Of a stretch of DNA of 64,000 nt, positions 42,989 through 56,496 are shown one piece after another. The notes under the pieces are model-generated. The model had not been told where the DNA came from and made no database searches. It saw only the letters and a program-made list of their open reading frames with translations. Source of the DNA: Opitutia bacterium (GTDB lineage: Bacteria; Verrucomicrobiota; Verrucomicrobiia; Opitutales; Opitutaceae). The stretch lies in assembly GCA_016217595.1 (NCBI GenBank), contig JACRHS010000005.1, forward strand, positions 186,001 to 250,000, in the 5' to 3' direction. Position 1 is the stretch's first letter, and every line of letters starts with the position of its first letter. The translations under genes and the position numbers were made by a program.

Positions 42989-44080
42989 ATGGACGCCCCG
43001 CCGCTCCCGTCGTCGCGACGCACCCAGCAGAAAAAACCCAGCTTCCCGATCAGCGAGGGGCTGCGCGCCTATCTGCACCGTTACCACCGCGAACGCGCCC
43101 AGCCGGTCACTTATGCGCGCCTGCGCCGGTTTAGCGAAAGCGCGCCGCTCGCCGACGCCGACGGCCATCCGACTCTCTGGGAAACCGTCGTCTACGACCG
43201 CCTCGAAATGGAGACGCTCAACGACGACCTGAAACGCGTTTACGCCCTGCTCCGCGTCGACGGCGACCTCTCGGTGATGCAACATCTGTTCATCGACCGC
43301 ATCGACTTTTGCGCCTTCGGCAACTCGGCGCCGTTTCGCATCCGGATCGTCAACGCGTACAACGACAATCCCGACTATTTCTACATCAAGAAGGGCGACG
43401 CCTCGCGCATCTACGGTCTCGAACTCGAGCACCTGCTTTCGCCCAACCGCATGCACTACCTCACCTGCGGCGACACGCTGGTCGAGGAACACATCGCCGG
43501 CATTCCCGGCGACGTGTTCAGCCAGCGCTGGCTCCAAAGCGACGAGCTCAAGCCCATCCGCGTCACCAAAGAGCTGGTGAAGTTCAATGAGCGCTGCTTC
43601 GTGCGCCTGCTCGGCGATATGCGCAGCTACAACTTCGTGGTGGTCATCACGCCCGATTTCGAGGGCGCGCAGATCCGCATCCGCGCGATGGATTTCGACC
43701 AGCAGTCCTACGAGGGCCGCATGAACTTTTACCGGCCACAGTTCTTCCGCGACAACCAGCCGCTCGCGCTCTTCTGCGTGAAACATCTGCGCCTCGAAAC
43801 CGCGCGCCAGTACCAGCGCGAAGAGCAGGTGCTCATGCTGCAGCGCAAAGCCATCGTCGAACAACGCTTCGACACCCTGCTCGCCGTGATGGCCGGCGAC
43901 GATCTCGCCCCCGCCGAGCACGTACAGGAGTTGCGCGAAAGCCTGGCCGCGTACTACGGACGCACCGAGTACCTCCAGTGTCAGTCGATGGGAGAACTGA
44001 TTCGCGAGAATCTCGAATCGATCCGCCTCAACCTGGCCGCCCCGCCCGTCGCCCGCGCGCACCCCGACGAGGTGGAGTGA
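42989..44080 (+). CDS. Conserved-looking cytoplasmic protein of unknown function
   Basis: The 363-residue protein has no signal peptide or membrane helix. It is rich in conserved-looking charged and aromatic blocks, such as LELEHLLSPNRMHYLTCGDT, VEEHIAGIPGDVF, KELVKFNERCFVRLLGDMRS and AMDFDQQSYEGRMNFYRPQF. The pattern EHIAGIPGDVF and the FNER/DFDQQ acidic residues recall a kinase-like or nucleotide-handling fold, but I cannot assign a family. I have an impression of similar proteins in Bacteroidota. It appears monocistronic: a palindromic repeat separates it from the transporter gene downstream. Confidence 0.75.
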   Translation: MDAPPLPSSRRTQQKKPSFPISEGLRAYLHRYHRERAQPVTYARLRRFSESAPLADADGHPTLWETVVYDRLEMETLNDDLKRVYALLRVDGDLSVMQHLFIDRIDFCAFGNSAPFRIRIVNAYNDNPDYFYIKKGDASRIYGLELEHLLSPNRMHYLTCGDTLVEEHIAGIPGDVFSQRWLQSDELKPIRVTKELVKFNERCFVRLLGDMRSYNFVVVITPDFEGAQIRIRAMDFDQQSYEGRMNFYRPQFFRDNQPLALFCVKHLRLETARQYQREEQVLMLQRKAIVEQRFDTLLAVMAGDDLAPAEHVQELRESLAAYYGRTEYLQCQSMGELIRENLESIRLNLAAPPVARAHPDEVE

Positions 44081-44143
44081 CCACAGTGCCAGCAACGCAC
44101 TGCTACACGCTCCCGCCGTAAGCTGGGCTCGAAATTCCGTACG

Positions 44144-44198
44144 ATGGTGGGGCGGGCTTTACGCCCGCCAAAACCGGCGGGGATAAACCCCGCCCCAC
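44144..44198 (-). repeat. 55-bp palindromic intergenic repeat, copy 2
   Basis: This is the exact reverse complement of 7817-7871 over 55 bases. It begins ATGGTGGGGCGGGCTTTACG and ends AACCCCGCCCCAC. It occupies the gap between two plus-strand genes. Exact identity over 36 kb of separation implies recent copying, gene conversion or strong conservation. Confidence 0.88.
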
Positions 44199-44306
44199 CG
44201 CAACCCGCGCTGCGGCTTCGGAAATGCTTTTGACCCTCTGCCGGCCCGCCCTAGCGTCGCGCGCAACTCGTCGCCGTCTTCCACGTTTCCCGATTTCTCT
44301 TCCTCC

Positions 44307-45644
44307 ATGTCCACCACGCTCGCCGCACCGCACCCAACCTACCCCGAAGGTTTTCGCGCCCGGCGCGGGCTCAATTGGGCGACGGTGGGCTTCATGTACA
44401 CGAGCTACTATTTTTGCCGGTACAATTTTTCGTACGCCAACAAAGCGATCAAAGACGAGTTCGGCTTCACCAACTCCGACATGGGCACCATCCTGTCGAT
44501 GCAGTTTATCGCTTACGGCTGCGGCCAGATCATCAACGGACTGCTCACCGACCGCATCGGCGGACGCCGGGCCATGCTCATCGGCGCCGGCGGCACCATC
44601 ACGGTCAACCTGCTGTTTGGCGCGGCTTCGTTTTGGGGCATGCTGAGCCTGTTTACGCTGCTGTGGGGACTCAATGGCTACGTGCAGGCCTTTGGCGCGC
44701 CGGGCTTCATCAAGATCAACAGCTCGTGGTTCAGCGAAAAACAGCGCGGCACGTTTGCCGGCATTTTCGGCATCATGATCAACCTCGGCCGGCTGGCCGC
44801 CAACAAGCTGCTGCCGTTGTTGCTCGTGGGCTTCGCGCTCGGCAGCCTGGCGCAGATCCCGCCGTTGCACTGGCGCTGGATGTTCTGGGTGCCCGCCATC
44901 ATCGCTTCGCTGGTCGCAGTCGTCTTCGCGTTTGTGGTGCGCGACACACCGGAAGAATGCGGCTTTCGCAACCTCTTCGCGGGCGAAGCCGACCATGCCG
45001 ACACGGAGGTGCGCGCACAGATCGGCGCGGTGTTCCGCCATATCGTCACCAATCCCGTCGTGTGGGTGATCGCGGCGGCCTATGCCTGTACCGGCGCCGT
45101 GCGCCAGGCCGTCGACCAATGGTTCCCCGTGTACTTTCAAGAGGTGCATCACCTGAAAATGACCGGCTCGCTGTTCCAGGCGCTGGGCTACATGATCCCG
45201 ATCGTGGCTTCGGCGGGCTCCTTCCTCTCCGGCTGGGTCTCGGATCGGTTCTTCCAATCGCGGCGCGCCCCGGTGGCCTGTGCGGTCTACCTGATTGAAA
45301 TGGCCGTCATCCTAGCCGCCACCCAGGTGCAAACCGTGGGCTGGGCGGTCGTGTTTTTCGTGCTGGTATCGTTCACCGTGAACTCCACCCACTCGCTGCT
45401 GGGACCGGCGGCGGCGATGGACATTGGCGGCCGCAAAATGGCGGCCTTCGCCTCGGGCTGCATCGATGCCTTTCAATATTTCGGCGCGGCGCTCGGCATG
45501 AAGATTCTCGGCTGGGTGCTCGATAACAAAGGCTGGGGCTACTATTTTTACTACATGATCCCCTTCGGCGTTGTGGGTGCCGTCCTGATGTACTCCATCT
45601 CCCACCGCGTGAGCCTGAAGAAATCCGGCACGCCGAAAGCGTGA
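44307..45644 (+). CDS. Major facilitator transporter, organophosphate:phosphate antiporter (GlpT/UhpT) type
   Basis: The 445-residue protein has about 12 transmembrane helices and the OPA-family start GLNWATVGFMYTSYYFCRYN. The signature DRIGGRRAMLIGAGGTITVN and RDTPEECGF at the central loop match glycerol-3-phosphate and hexose-phosphate transporters. It should exchange a sugar phosphate or glycerol phosphate for inorganic phosphate across the inner membrane. The exact substrate is not readable. It stands alone between a repeat and a convergent gene. Confidence 0.86.
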   Translation: MSTTLAAPHPTYPEGFRARRGLNWATVGFMYTSYYFCRYNFSYANKAIKDEFGFTNSDMGTILSMQFIAYGCGQIINGLLTDRIGGRRAMLIGAGGTITVNLLFGAASFWGMLSLFTLLWGLNGYVQAFGAPGFIKINSSWFSEKQRGTFAGIFGIMINLGRLAANKLLPLLLVGFALGSLAQIPPLHWRWMFWVPAIIASLVAVVFAFVVRDTPEECGFRNLFAGEADHADTEVRAQIGAVFRHIVTNPVVWVIAAAYACTGAVRQAVDQWFPVYFQEVHHLKMTGSLFQALGYMIPIVASAGSFLSGWVSDRFFQSRRAPVACAVYLIEMAVILAATQVQTVGWAVVFFVLVSFTVNSTHSLLGPAAAMDIGGRKMAAFASGCIDAFQYFGAALGMKILGWVLDNKGWGYYFYYMIPFGVVGAVLMYSISHRVSLKKSGTPKA

Positions 45645-45690
45645 TCGTTTGGAATATAGGCGCAGATTTGCTGCGCGTCTGGAATAAAGT

Positions 45691-46610
45691 TCAGGAGCGA
45701 GCTCCTTGGCGGCGGGCAAGTTCGTTGGCGTAGGTGCGGCCAAGCGAATCGGCGTTTTGCTTTATCCACTCGGAAAGCTTGGTTCGGCCTGCCGGCGGGG
45801 CATCGACATGGAGGCGATTCTGCATGAGGCCGGTGATTTCTTCCTGCGTGATAAATTCGTCATTATGCCACCATCCCACCATGCGGCCGGCAACATAGCC
45901 GAACCACGGCGGCACGGAAAACACCGGACGAGGGCAGCTGATGCTTTGACCAATCATTTGGGCGAGTTCCCGGTAAGTGAAAGTCTCAGGACCGATGGCT
46001 TCGACGGTGCGATTACCTGTGGTCATAGATTCATTGACCGCAAGCGCAGCGAAGTCCTCCACATGAATGGGCTGGAGCTTGTACTCGCCGTCGCCAAACA
46101 CCCCGAAGCACGGCAGTCGCCGCAAAGCCCACGCGATATTGTTGATAAGAATGTCGCCATCGCCGAAGAGCACGGCAGGACGCAGAATCGTGTGCGCAAT
46201 GCCACTCTCGCGAAGAGCCCTCTCCAGCCGGCCCTTGCCATGGAAATACGGCAAATCCGAGCCTTCCTCCGGGTTGGTGATGCTCACGTGCACAATGCGC
46301 TCAACACCTGCGCGCTTGGCGGCTGTGAAAAGCACCATCGTGTTCTGCACCGCCGTCGCGTGATTAAAGCGGCGATGGTCAAAACGCACCCAGTACGTAT
46401 TGATGAGCACAGAGACTCCCGCCAATGCGTGCGCGAGTTTATCGGGCTGATCAAAGTTGAAGGGCACGGAGTCGATGCGCTCGCGCAACGGATGCCCCAG
46501 TCCCGGCGAATTGGTCAGGGTGAAAACGCTATGCCCGTTTTCGAGCAAACGACGGGCGATTCGGCTTCCCGAATAGCCAAAGGCACCGGTGACCGCGATT
46601 CTTTTTTCAT
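45691..46610 (-). CDS. NAD(P)-binding epimerase/NmrA-type protein with a frameshift at its start
   Basis: The protein is an atypical short-chain (extended) Rossmann enzyme with VLINTYWVRFDHRRFNHATA, GVERIVHVSITNPEEGSDLP and YFHGKGRLERALRESG. The expected N-terminus RIAVTGAFGYSGSRIARRLL, with the GxxGxxG nucleotide loop, is encoded just upstream of the first in-frame alternative start (TTG at 46548). It has no in-frame ATG, GTG or TTG. An ATG at 46608-46610 is followed by AAAAAAG; one extra A would join it in frame as MKKRIAVTG. The gene therefore has a one-base deletion in an A6 run, uses slippage there, or reflects a sequence error. The substrate is unknown; it sits downstream of a GbsR-type regulator. 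Confidence 0.72.
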
Positions 46611-46624
46611 AATTACTGTAATTA
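46610..46624 (-). promoter_or_regulatory. Palindrome at the start of the epimerase gene
   Basis: TAATTACTGTAATTA has 7-bp arms with a central T and ends on the A of the candidate ATG. It lies in the 48-bp gap after the GbsR-type regulator gene, in locally AT-rich DNA. It is a candidate operator or mRNA structure controlling the epimerase. Confidence 0.45.
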
Positions 46625-46658
46625 CGGTATAAACTGAAATTTCACTTCAAACAAACAC

Positions 46659-47183
46659 CTACCTCAGTAATTGACTAAGTTTGGCGCCCAACGTGACCAG
46701 CTTCACACGGGCCGCACGCGGCAGCCGGCGCACTTCCCCATACCAAGCGTCGACAGACTCCATAAATCCGAGCATCTCATCCACTCGCTCCTTGGTGAAA
46801 ACGTCGGCTGTCGTCTTGTCTTCCGCCATCATTGCAGCCGTCTCGCGAAGAATTTTAAGCGTGGGATCGATTTCGCGGCGCTTGCGCTCATCGAGGAGAA
46901 TTTCGAAAGTTTGCCAGACATCCTTAAGCGCCTGGAAGTGATCGCGCCTATCCCCCATGACATGCACAACCCCAACGACACCCCACGTTTGGAGTTCCTT
47001 CAGGCTATTGCTTACGTGCGATCGTGCAACTTGGAGCACGTCGGTGATCTCGTCAGCTGGCAACGGTTCAGGAGAAAAATAAAGCAAGGCGTGGATCTGG
47101 GCGACCGTACGGCTGATTCCCCAACGCGTCCCCATCTCTCCCCAATGCAATACCAACTTTTGTTGAACAGTCGTCAGCTTCAT
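46659..47183 (-). CDS. GbsR/MarR-family transcriptional regulator
   Basis: The 174-residue protein has a winged helix-turn-helix (IHALLYFSPEPLPADEITDV, then LQVARSHVSNSLKELQTWGV and VGVVHVMGDRRDHFQ). A helical C-terminal half follows, as in GbsR-like members of the MarR superfamily. Such proteins typically repress their own operon and respond to a small ligand. It precedes the frameshifted epimerase gene by 48 bases on the same strand. A strong palindrome touches its start codon. Confidence 0.85.
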   Translation of the reverse strand: MKLTTVQQKLVLHWGEMGTRWGISRTVAQIHALLYFSPEPLPADEITDVLQVARSHVSNSLKELQTWGVVGVVHVMGDRRDHFQALKDVWQTFEILLDERKRREIDPTLKILRETAAMMAEDKTTADVFTKERVDEMLGFMESVDAWYGEVRRLPRAARVKLVTLGAKLSQLLR

Positions 47184-47200
47184 TTCTGTTTAGACAGAAA
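47183..47200 (-). promoter_or_regulatory. Operator-like palindrome at the GbsR-type gene start
   Basis: TTTCTGTTTAGACAGAAA has perfect 7-bp arms around a 4-base spacer and overlaps the A of the start codon. Autorepression by the encoded regulator is the likely use. Confidence 0.6.
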
Positions 47201-47246
47201 CAACTGACTAATTTGAGCAAGCTGAAAAATTCTCCGGTACCACCGA

Positions 47247-48791
47247 TTAGATGTGGCCACCATGCCGCTGCTGGCGTCGCGAAGTGCGGGCGGTGGCGGT
47301 TTCTACCTGCGGTGCGCTGGACGATGCGGTCGAACCAGGCAGATGCGGTTTTAAGAACGGCAGCATCTCCCGTCGCACGCCGCGTTGGTAATCGTGCCAC
47401 AGTGCCGACGCCACTTCGGCCGGTGGCTGCCCGCGCTCGGTTGTCAAATACGCGAACATCCGCTCCATCAGGCGCGGCAGCGGGATGCCGTGGTGTTTGC
47501 CTTCGCGAACAAAAAGCCAGTCGCTCAGTCGCATGAATTCCGCGAAGGGCGAGCTGCCGCCGGCCCAGAGGCGCGACAGGGTTGTCACAAAATTGCCGCT
47601 GTTACCCAACAGATCCCAGTAGCGCGCGAACCGCCGCAGGCGCTGCATCGTGGCGAAATCGATCAGGCGATTTTGCAGCAATTCGTACGGCGGTCGGGAC
47701 GCGTAAAGCATGCCCCACTCCGCGTCGTGCCGCACGATGGGCGTGCCGCGCAGCCGCTTGAGGATGCCGACTTGAATCTCCTGTGGCCCGAGCGCCACCA
47801 GCCGGTCAAAGCCCGCGGCAAATCCCGCCAGCGTCTCGCCGGGCAGGCCGACGATCAGGTCGGCATGCAGATGCACCCCGGTCTGCGCGCGCAGCCAGCG
47901 GAAGTTGTCCTCCAATTTTTCGTAATCCTGCCGGCGGCTGATCGCTGTCGCCACCGTCGGGTCAAACGTCTGCACGCCCACCTCCAACTGCATCGCGCCC
48001 GCGGGAAACTGCGCGAGCAACGCCCGCAACTCCGGCGGCAGGCGGTCGGGCACCATCTCGAAATGCAGGAACAAACCCGGCTGCAGCCGCGCGAGGAAAA
48101 ATTCCAGGATGCGCCGGCTGACGGCGATGTGGAGATTGAAAGTGCGGTCGACGAACTTGAAATGCCGCACACCGCGCTCCAGCAGGCGGTCCAACGCCGC
48201 GAGAAACGGCTCCAGGGGAAACTGCCGCACGGGAATATCGAGTGACGACAGGCAGAACTCGCACGAGAACGGACAGCCGCGCGACGCCTCGACGTAGATC
48301 AGCCGATGCGCGATGTCGTCCGCCAAATATTCGTCATACGGCAACGCCACATGCGCGAGATCGGGCAACGCTGCGGGGATGATTTTTCGCCCGGGCAACC
48401 GGCCGTCGAGCAACGCGCGGCAGACCTCGGCAAATGCGAGATCGGCTTCGCCGGTGATGGTGTAATCGGCCCGCTGCACGATCTCCTGCGACTCGGATTC
48501 ATAGCTCACTTCGGGGCCGCCGAGGATGACGATCAGCTCCGGCCGCAGTTGTTTCAACAACGCCACCAGCTCGGTCGTCGGCGCGACATTCCAGATGTAG
48601 ACGCCGAGCCCGACGATGCGCGGCTCCAACGCGAGGATGCGTTCGGCGATATCGAGCGGCCGCTGGTCGAGCACGAACTCCGCCAACGCCGCACGCGGGC
48701 GCAGCTCGCCAAGGTTGGCCAGCAGCGCGCGCAGGCCAAACGAGGCGTGGATGTATTTCGCGTTGAGCGTCGCGAGGACGATATCGGGCAT
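47247..48791 (-). CDS. B12-binding-domain radical SAM protein (DUF4080-type)
   Basis: The 514-residue protein has an N-terminal cobalamin-binding-like domain (about residues 1-140: [20 protein letters not shown], then [16 protein letters not shown] and [10 protein letters not shown]). A radical SAM domain follows with the CX3CX2C motif CPFSCEFC in [18 protein letters not shown], and then a helical C-terminal region typical of DUF4080 proteins. The family is uncharacterised; relatives carry out radical methylations or rearrangements. The cofactor and substrate are not predictable. It is divergent from the esterase gene. Confidence 0.88.
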   Translation of the reverse strand: MPDIVLATLNAKYIHASFGLRALLANLGELRPRAALAEFVLDQRPLDIAERILALEPRIVGLGVYIWNVAPTTELVALLKQLRPELIVILGGPEVSYESESQEIVQRADYTITGEADLAFAEVCRALLDGRLPGRKIIPAALPDLAHVALPYDEYLADDIAHRLIYVEASRGCPFSCEFCLSSLDIPVRQFPLEPFLAALDRLLERGVRHFKFVDRTFNLHIAVSRRILEFFLARLQPGLFLHFEMVPDRLPPELRALLAQFPAGAMQLEVGVQTFDPTVATAISRRQDYEKLEDNFRWLRAQTGVHLHADLIVGLPGETLAGFAAGFDRLVALGPQEIQVGILKRLRGTPIVRHDAEWGMLYASRPPYELLQNRLIDFATMQRLRRFARYWDLLGNSGNFVTTLSRLWAGGSSPFAEFMRLSDWLFVREGKHHGIPLPRLMERMFAYLTTERGQPPAEVASALWHDYQRGVRREMLPFLKPHLPGSTASSSAPQVETATARTSRRQQRHGGHI

Positions 48792-48967
48792 CGCGCCCCA
48801 CCCTAGGTCGGCACCACGCCGACGCCAGAGCGGAAAATGCGCCCCGCGCCGGTTACCTTGTGGAGAACCATCCCCACCAGAATGAGCCTCTAGATGCCCC
48901 CGGCGCTGTAGTTCGCGTTTGAAGGAGGTGGCGACGCCGAGCAGTGTTGGAACACTCCAACTGTTTT

Positions 48968-49753
48968 ATGAAGTCTCTCCTACGCTTTCTCCTCCTCGGG
49001 CTCGTCGCCTTTACACTGGCCCGCGCCACTGAGGCGCCGGTCCGGCGCGAGTGGGTGGTGGGCGGCGTGACGCGCGAGGCGCTGGTGTATGCGCCGGCCA
49101 GGGCAAAAACGGAACTCACGCCGGTCGTCTTCGTGTTTCACGGCCACGGCGGATCGATGCAAAATGTCGTGCGCTCATTCGCGCTGCACACCCTCTGGCC
49201 GGAGGCGATCGTCGTTTACCCGCAGGGGCTCGCCACACCGGGCCAGCTCACCGATCCCGAGGGTAAAAAAGCCGGCTGGCAAAGCACGGTCGGCGCGCAG
49301 GACGACCGCGACCTGAAGTTTTTCGACGCGATGCTGGCGGGCCTCGGCGCGGATTTTCGCGTGGACCCGAAACGGCTCTACGCCACCGGTCATTCCAACG
49401 GCGGCGGATTCACTTATCTGCTCTGGGCGACGCGCGGGAAGAAGTTTGCCGCCTTCGCGCCCTCGGCCGCGGTGGCGGCCCGGCAACTCGCACAACTTCG
49501 TCCCAAGCCGGTGCTGCACCTCGCCGGCGAGAACGACACACTGGTGAAATTCTCCTGGCAGCAGATGACGATCGAGGCGTTGCGCAAACTCAACCAATGC
49601 GGCGCGGGCGAGCCGTGGGAAAAAGCCGGCACGCTTTATCCGTCGAAGCTCGGCGCGCCGGTGGTGACGTTCATCCATCCGGGCGGGCATATGTTTCCCG
49701 CCGCCGGACCGGCGCTGATCGTGAAGTTTTTTCAGCAGCACGCGCTGCCGTAG
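48968..49753 (+). CDS. Secreted alpha/beta-hydrolase, PHB depolymerase/feruloyl-esterase (LpqC) type
   Basis: The 261-residue protein has a signal peptide (MKSLLRFLLLGLVAFTLARA). It also has the oxyanion-loop HGHGGSMQNVV (residues 58-68), the nucleophile Ser143 in YATGHSNGGGFTYLL, an Asp in AGENDTLVKFSW and the final His in HPGGHMFPAA. It most likely hydrolyses esters on plant or bacterial polymers. The ATG at 48968 gives the clean signal peptide. A GTG at 48944 is an alternative, placed 13 bases after the perfect Shine-Dalgarno AAGGAGGTG (48922-48930). A small palindrome AGTGTT-GG-AACACT (48943-48956) sits just before the ATG. Confidence 0.83.
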   Translation: MKSLLRFLLLGLVAFTLARATEAPVRREWVVGGVTREALVYAPARAKTELTPVVFVFHGHGGSMQNVVRSFALHTLWPEAIVVYPQGLATPGQLTDPEGKKAGWQSTVGAQDDRDLKFFDAMLAGLGADFRVDPKRLYATGHSNGGGFTYLLWATRGKKFAAFAPSAAVAARQLAQLRPKPVLHLAGENDTLVKFSWQQMTIEALRKLNQCGAGEPWEKAGTLYPSKLGAPVVTFIHPGGHMFPAAGPALIVKFFQQHALP

Positions 49754-49824
49754 GCGCGGCGTAGCGGTGCCTTGTCGAATTGTTCGGCGGCTCTGCGAAC
49801 CCTCTTCAGGCTCGGTCTTCCGGA

Positions 49825-49870
49825 CATGGGCGAGACGCCCATGCCACGTGGCACGGGCGTCTCGCCCGTG
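49825..49870. repeat. Compound 46-bp palindromic repeat
   Basis: Three palindromes are strung together: CATGGGCG-AGA-CGCCCATG, CCACGTGG and CACGGGCG-TCT-CGCCCGTG. The whole is nearly self-complementary, the arms differing only by A/G exchanges. It lies between the convergent esterase and gyrA genes and may help end transcription. When translated it gives strings like HGRDARAT, which I remember as a frequent false-gene signature in Verrucomicrobia and Planctomycetes; that is recollection only. Confidence 0.75.
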
Positions 49871-49901
49871 GGTTCGATCCCAATACAACGAGACGCGGCC
49901 C

Positions 49902-52382
<2,481 letters not shown>

Positions 52383-52406
52383 GGGGAATACGAATTACGA
52401 ATTATA

Positions 52407-52464
52407 AATGTAGAATGTAGAAACAGGAGCGGAATTCTTCATCCAGCATTCTGCCTTCTACATT
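52407..52464. repeat. Inverted repeat in the gyrB-gyrA spacer
   Basis: AATGTAGAA at 52407-52415 pairs with TTCTACATT at 52456-52464, and the inner AGAATG pairs with CATTCT, giving an interrupted hairpin around GGAGCGGAATTCTTCATCC. It fills most of the spacer between gyrB and gyrA. It differs from the GC-rich repeats in being AT-rich. It may be a dispersed repeat that inserted into the operon or a processing site. Confidence 0.5.
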
Positions 52465-52475
52465 AGCCGAAGGCG

Positions 52476-55148
<2,673 letters not shown>

Positions 55149-55252
55149 CTATCAGCGCAAAGGCGGCGGCGGCCGGCGGTCTGCGTTAGTTTATGTCCCT
55201 CCGCGATTAAAAAGTTTGCCGTGCTGCGACCGGCGATTACGTTGCATCTTCA

Positions 55253-55666
55253 GTGAAGCTATCCGTAAAAGTTGACTACGCCTGCCGGGTGCTGGCCCAG
55301 ATTGCGCGCCTCCACGGGACCAACGAATTGGCCCATGTGGAATCGCTCGCGAAGGTCGAAGCCGTGCCCGCCAACTACCTCGCGCAAATCCTTTCCGAAC
55401 TGCGTGAGGGCGACCTCATCACCAGCCGCCGCGGCAAGCAGGGCGGCTATGCCCTGGCCCGGTCGCCGGAGGACATCACGCTTTACGATATCGTTAAGCT
55501 GGTCGAAGGCGACGTGCTGGAGCTGAGCGGCGAGGACAAGGGTCAATCCGGCCGCCGCGTGCAGCAAATCTGGCGCGAAGTCCGCGAGACGTTGGAGCAG
55601 AAGCTGCGCAGCTATACGCTCGCCCAACTCGCCGAGCGCACGCCGGACGAGATGTACCATATCTGA
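55253..55666 (+). CDS. Rrf2-family transcriptional regulator without the Fe-S cysteine cluster
   Basis: The 137-residue protein begins with the Rrf2 pattern MKLSVKVDYACRVLAQIARL and has a winged helix (VPANYLAQILSELREGDLIT, then SRRGKQGGYALARSPEDITL and YDIVKLVEG). IscR and NsrR carry three cysteines in the following loop; here that loop reads VLELSGEDKGQSGRR with none, so it is closer to CymR-type members and unlikely to sense through a cluster. The start is a GTG at 55253. It is divergent from gyrB, with 227 bases between them. Confidence 0.85.
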   Translation: MKLSVKVDYACRVLAQIARLHGTNELAHVESLAKVEAVPANYLAQILSELREGDLITSRRGKQGGYALARSPEDITLYDIVKLVEGDVLELSGEDKGQSGRRVQQIWREVRETLEQKLRSYTLAQLAERTPDEMYHI

Positions 55667-55757
55667 CGCCGGCGACCGCGCCGACGCGGCGGGAATTTCC
55701 GCACCGGGCGCAATTTAGAGTTGAGCGCGAGGACCGGAGCGGCCGGACTCTCGTGCC

Positions 55758-56462
55758 ATGCTCCCGGTTATCGAAAAGCTGCTGATACTCCAAGCCCGCG
55801 ACAAACAGCGCCGAGAACTCGAAAGCCAGTTGCTCGCCGCCCCCCGCGAAATCGCCAGCGTCGAAGCAAAAATCGCTACCGAGAAATCCGCCATCGAGAC
55901 CGCCAAGGCCGAGCTTCTCGACTTGGAGACCAAGAAAAAGCTCCTCGAAACCGAAATTCAGGCCGCCGAGCAAAAGTGCGCCAAGTACCGCTCGCAACAA
56001 CTTGAGGTGCGCAAAAACGACGAGTACCGCGCCCTCGGCGCCGAAATCGAGACCACCCAGGCTGAGATCGGCAAGCTGGAGGAGCAGGAACTCAGCGTGA
56101 TGTACGCCATCGACGAGGCCAAAAAGAAGTTCTCCGCCGCCGAGGCCGTGATGAAGGGCAACATCAAGGGCTACGAGGCGCGCATCAATGCCCTGCGCGA
56201 GCGCGAAGTGAATCTTCGCACCGAGCTCGCCGCCGCCAAGGCCGATTGCGAACAGGCCCGCGGCCCCGTCGGCGAACCCGCCCTGCGCCTTTACGACCGC
56301 ATTTGTCTGCACCGTTTCCCTGCCTGCGTGCCCGTCCACGCCGGCAAGTGCGGCGGCTGCCACCTGAAGATTTCCAGCGAAGTCGAGTCCGCCTCCCGCG
56401 GCAAAACCGGCGAGATCGCCACCTGCGATCAGTGCGGTCGCATCGTCTGGTGGGAAGCCTGA
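55758..56462 (+). CDS. Coiled-coil protein with C-terminal C4 zinc ribbon
   Basis: The 234-residue protein is a long antiparallel coiled coil (about residues 10-165, rich in Glu, Lys and Ala: KQRRELESQLLAAPREIASV and onward). It ends in a zinc ribbon with ligands in KCGGCHLKISSEV and TCDQCGRIVWWE. This matches the widespread family called zinc-ribbon or CdsZ-like, proposed to act in RNA or protein complexes; its biochemical role is not settled. No neighbour clarifies the function. Confidence 0.83.
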   Translation: MLPVIEKLLILQARDKQRRELESQLLAAPREIASVEAKIATEKSAIETAKAELLDLETKKKLLETEIQAAEQKCAKYRSQQLEVRKNDEYRALGAEIETTQAEIGKLEEQELSVMYAIDEAKKKFSAAEAVMKGNIKGYEARINALREREVNLRTELAAAKADCEQARGPVGEPALRLYDRICLHRFPACVPVHAGKCGGCHLKISSEVESASRGKTGEIATCDQCGRIVWWEA

Positions 56463-56496
56463 CACTTCGCGCCTGACCGGCGAAATCCGCGACCCC

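Noticed and set aside
42841..43023. 60-codon minus-strand ORF upstream of the unknown 363-residue gene
   Set aside because: No homology, no ribosome site, and it overlaps the start of a better-supported plus-strand gene.
45691..46548. Epimerase starting at the TTG at 46548
   Set aside because: It would remove the GxxGxxG nucleotide-binding loop that is clearly encoded just upstream in the same frame.
55253..55666. IscR or NsrR identity for the Rrf2 protein
   Set aside because: The three cluster cysteines are missing.
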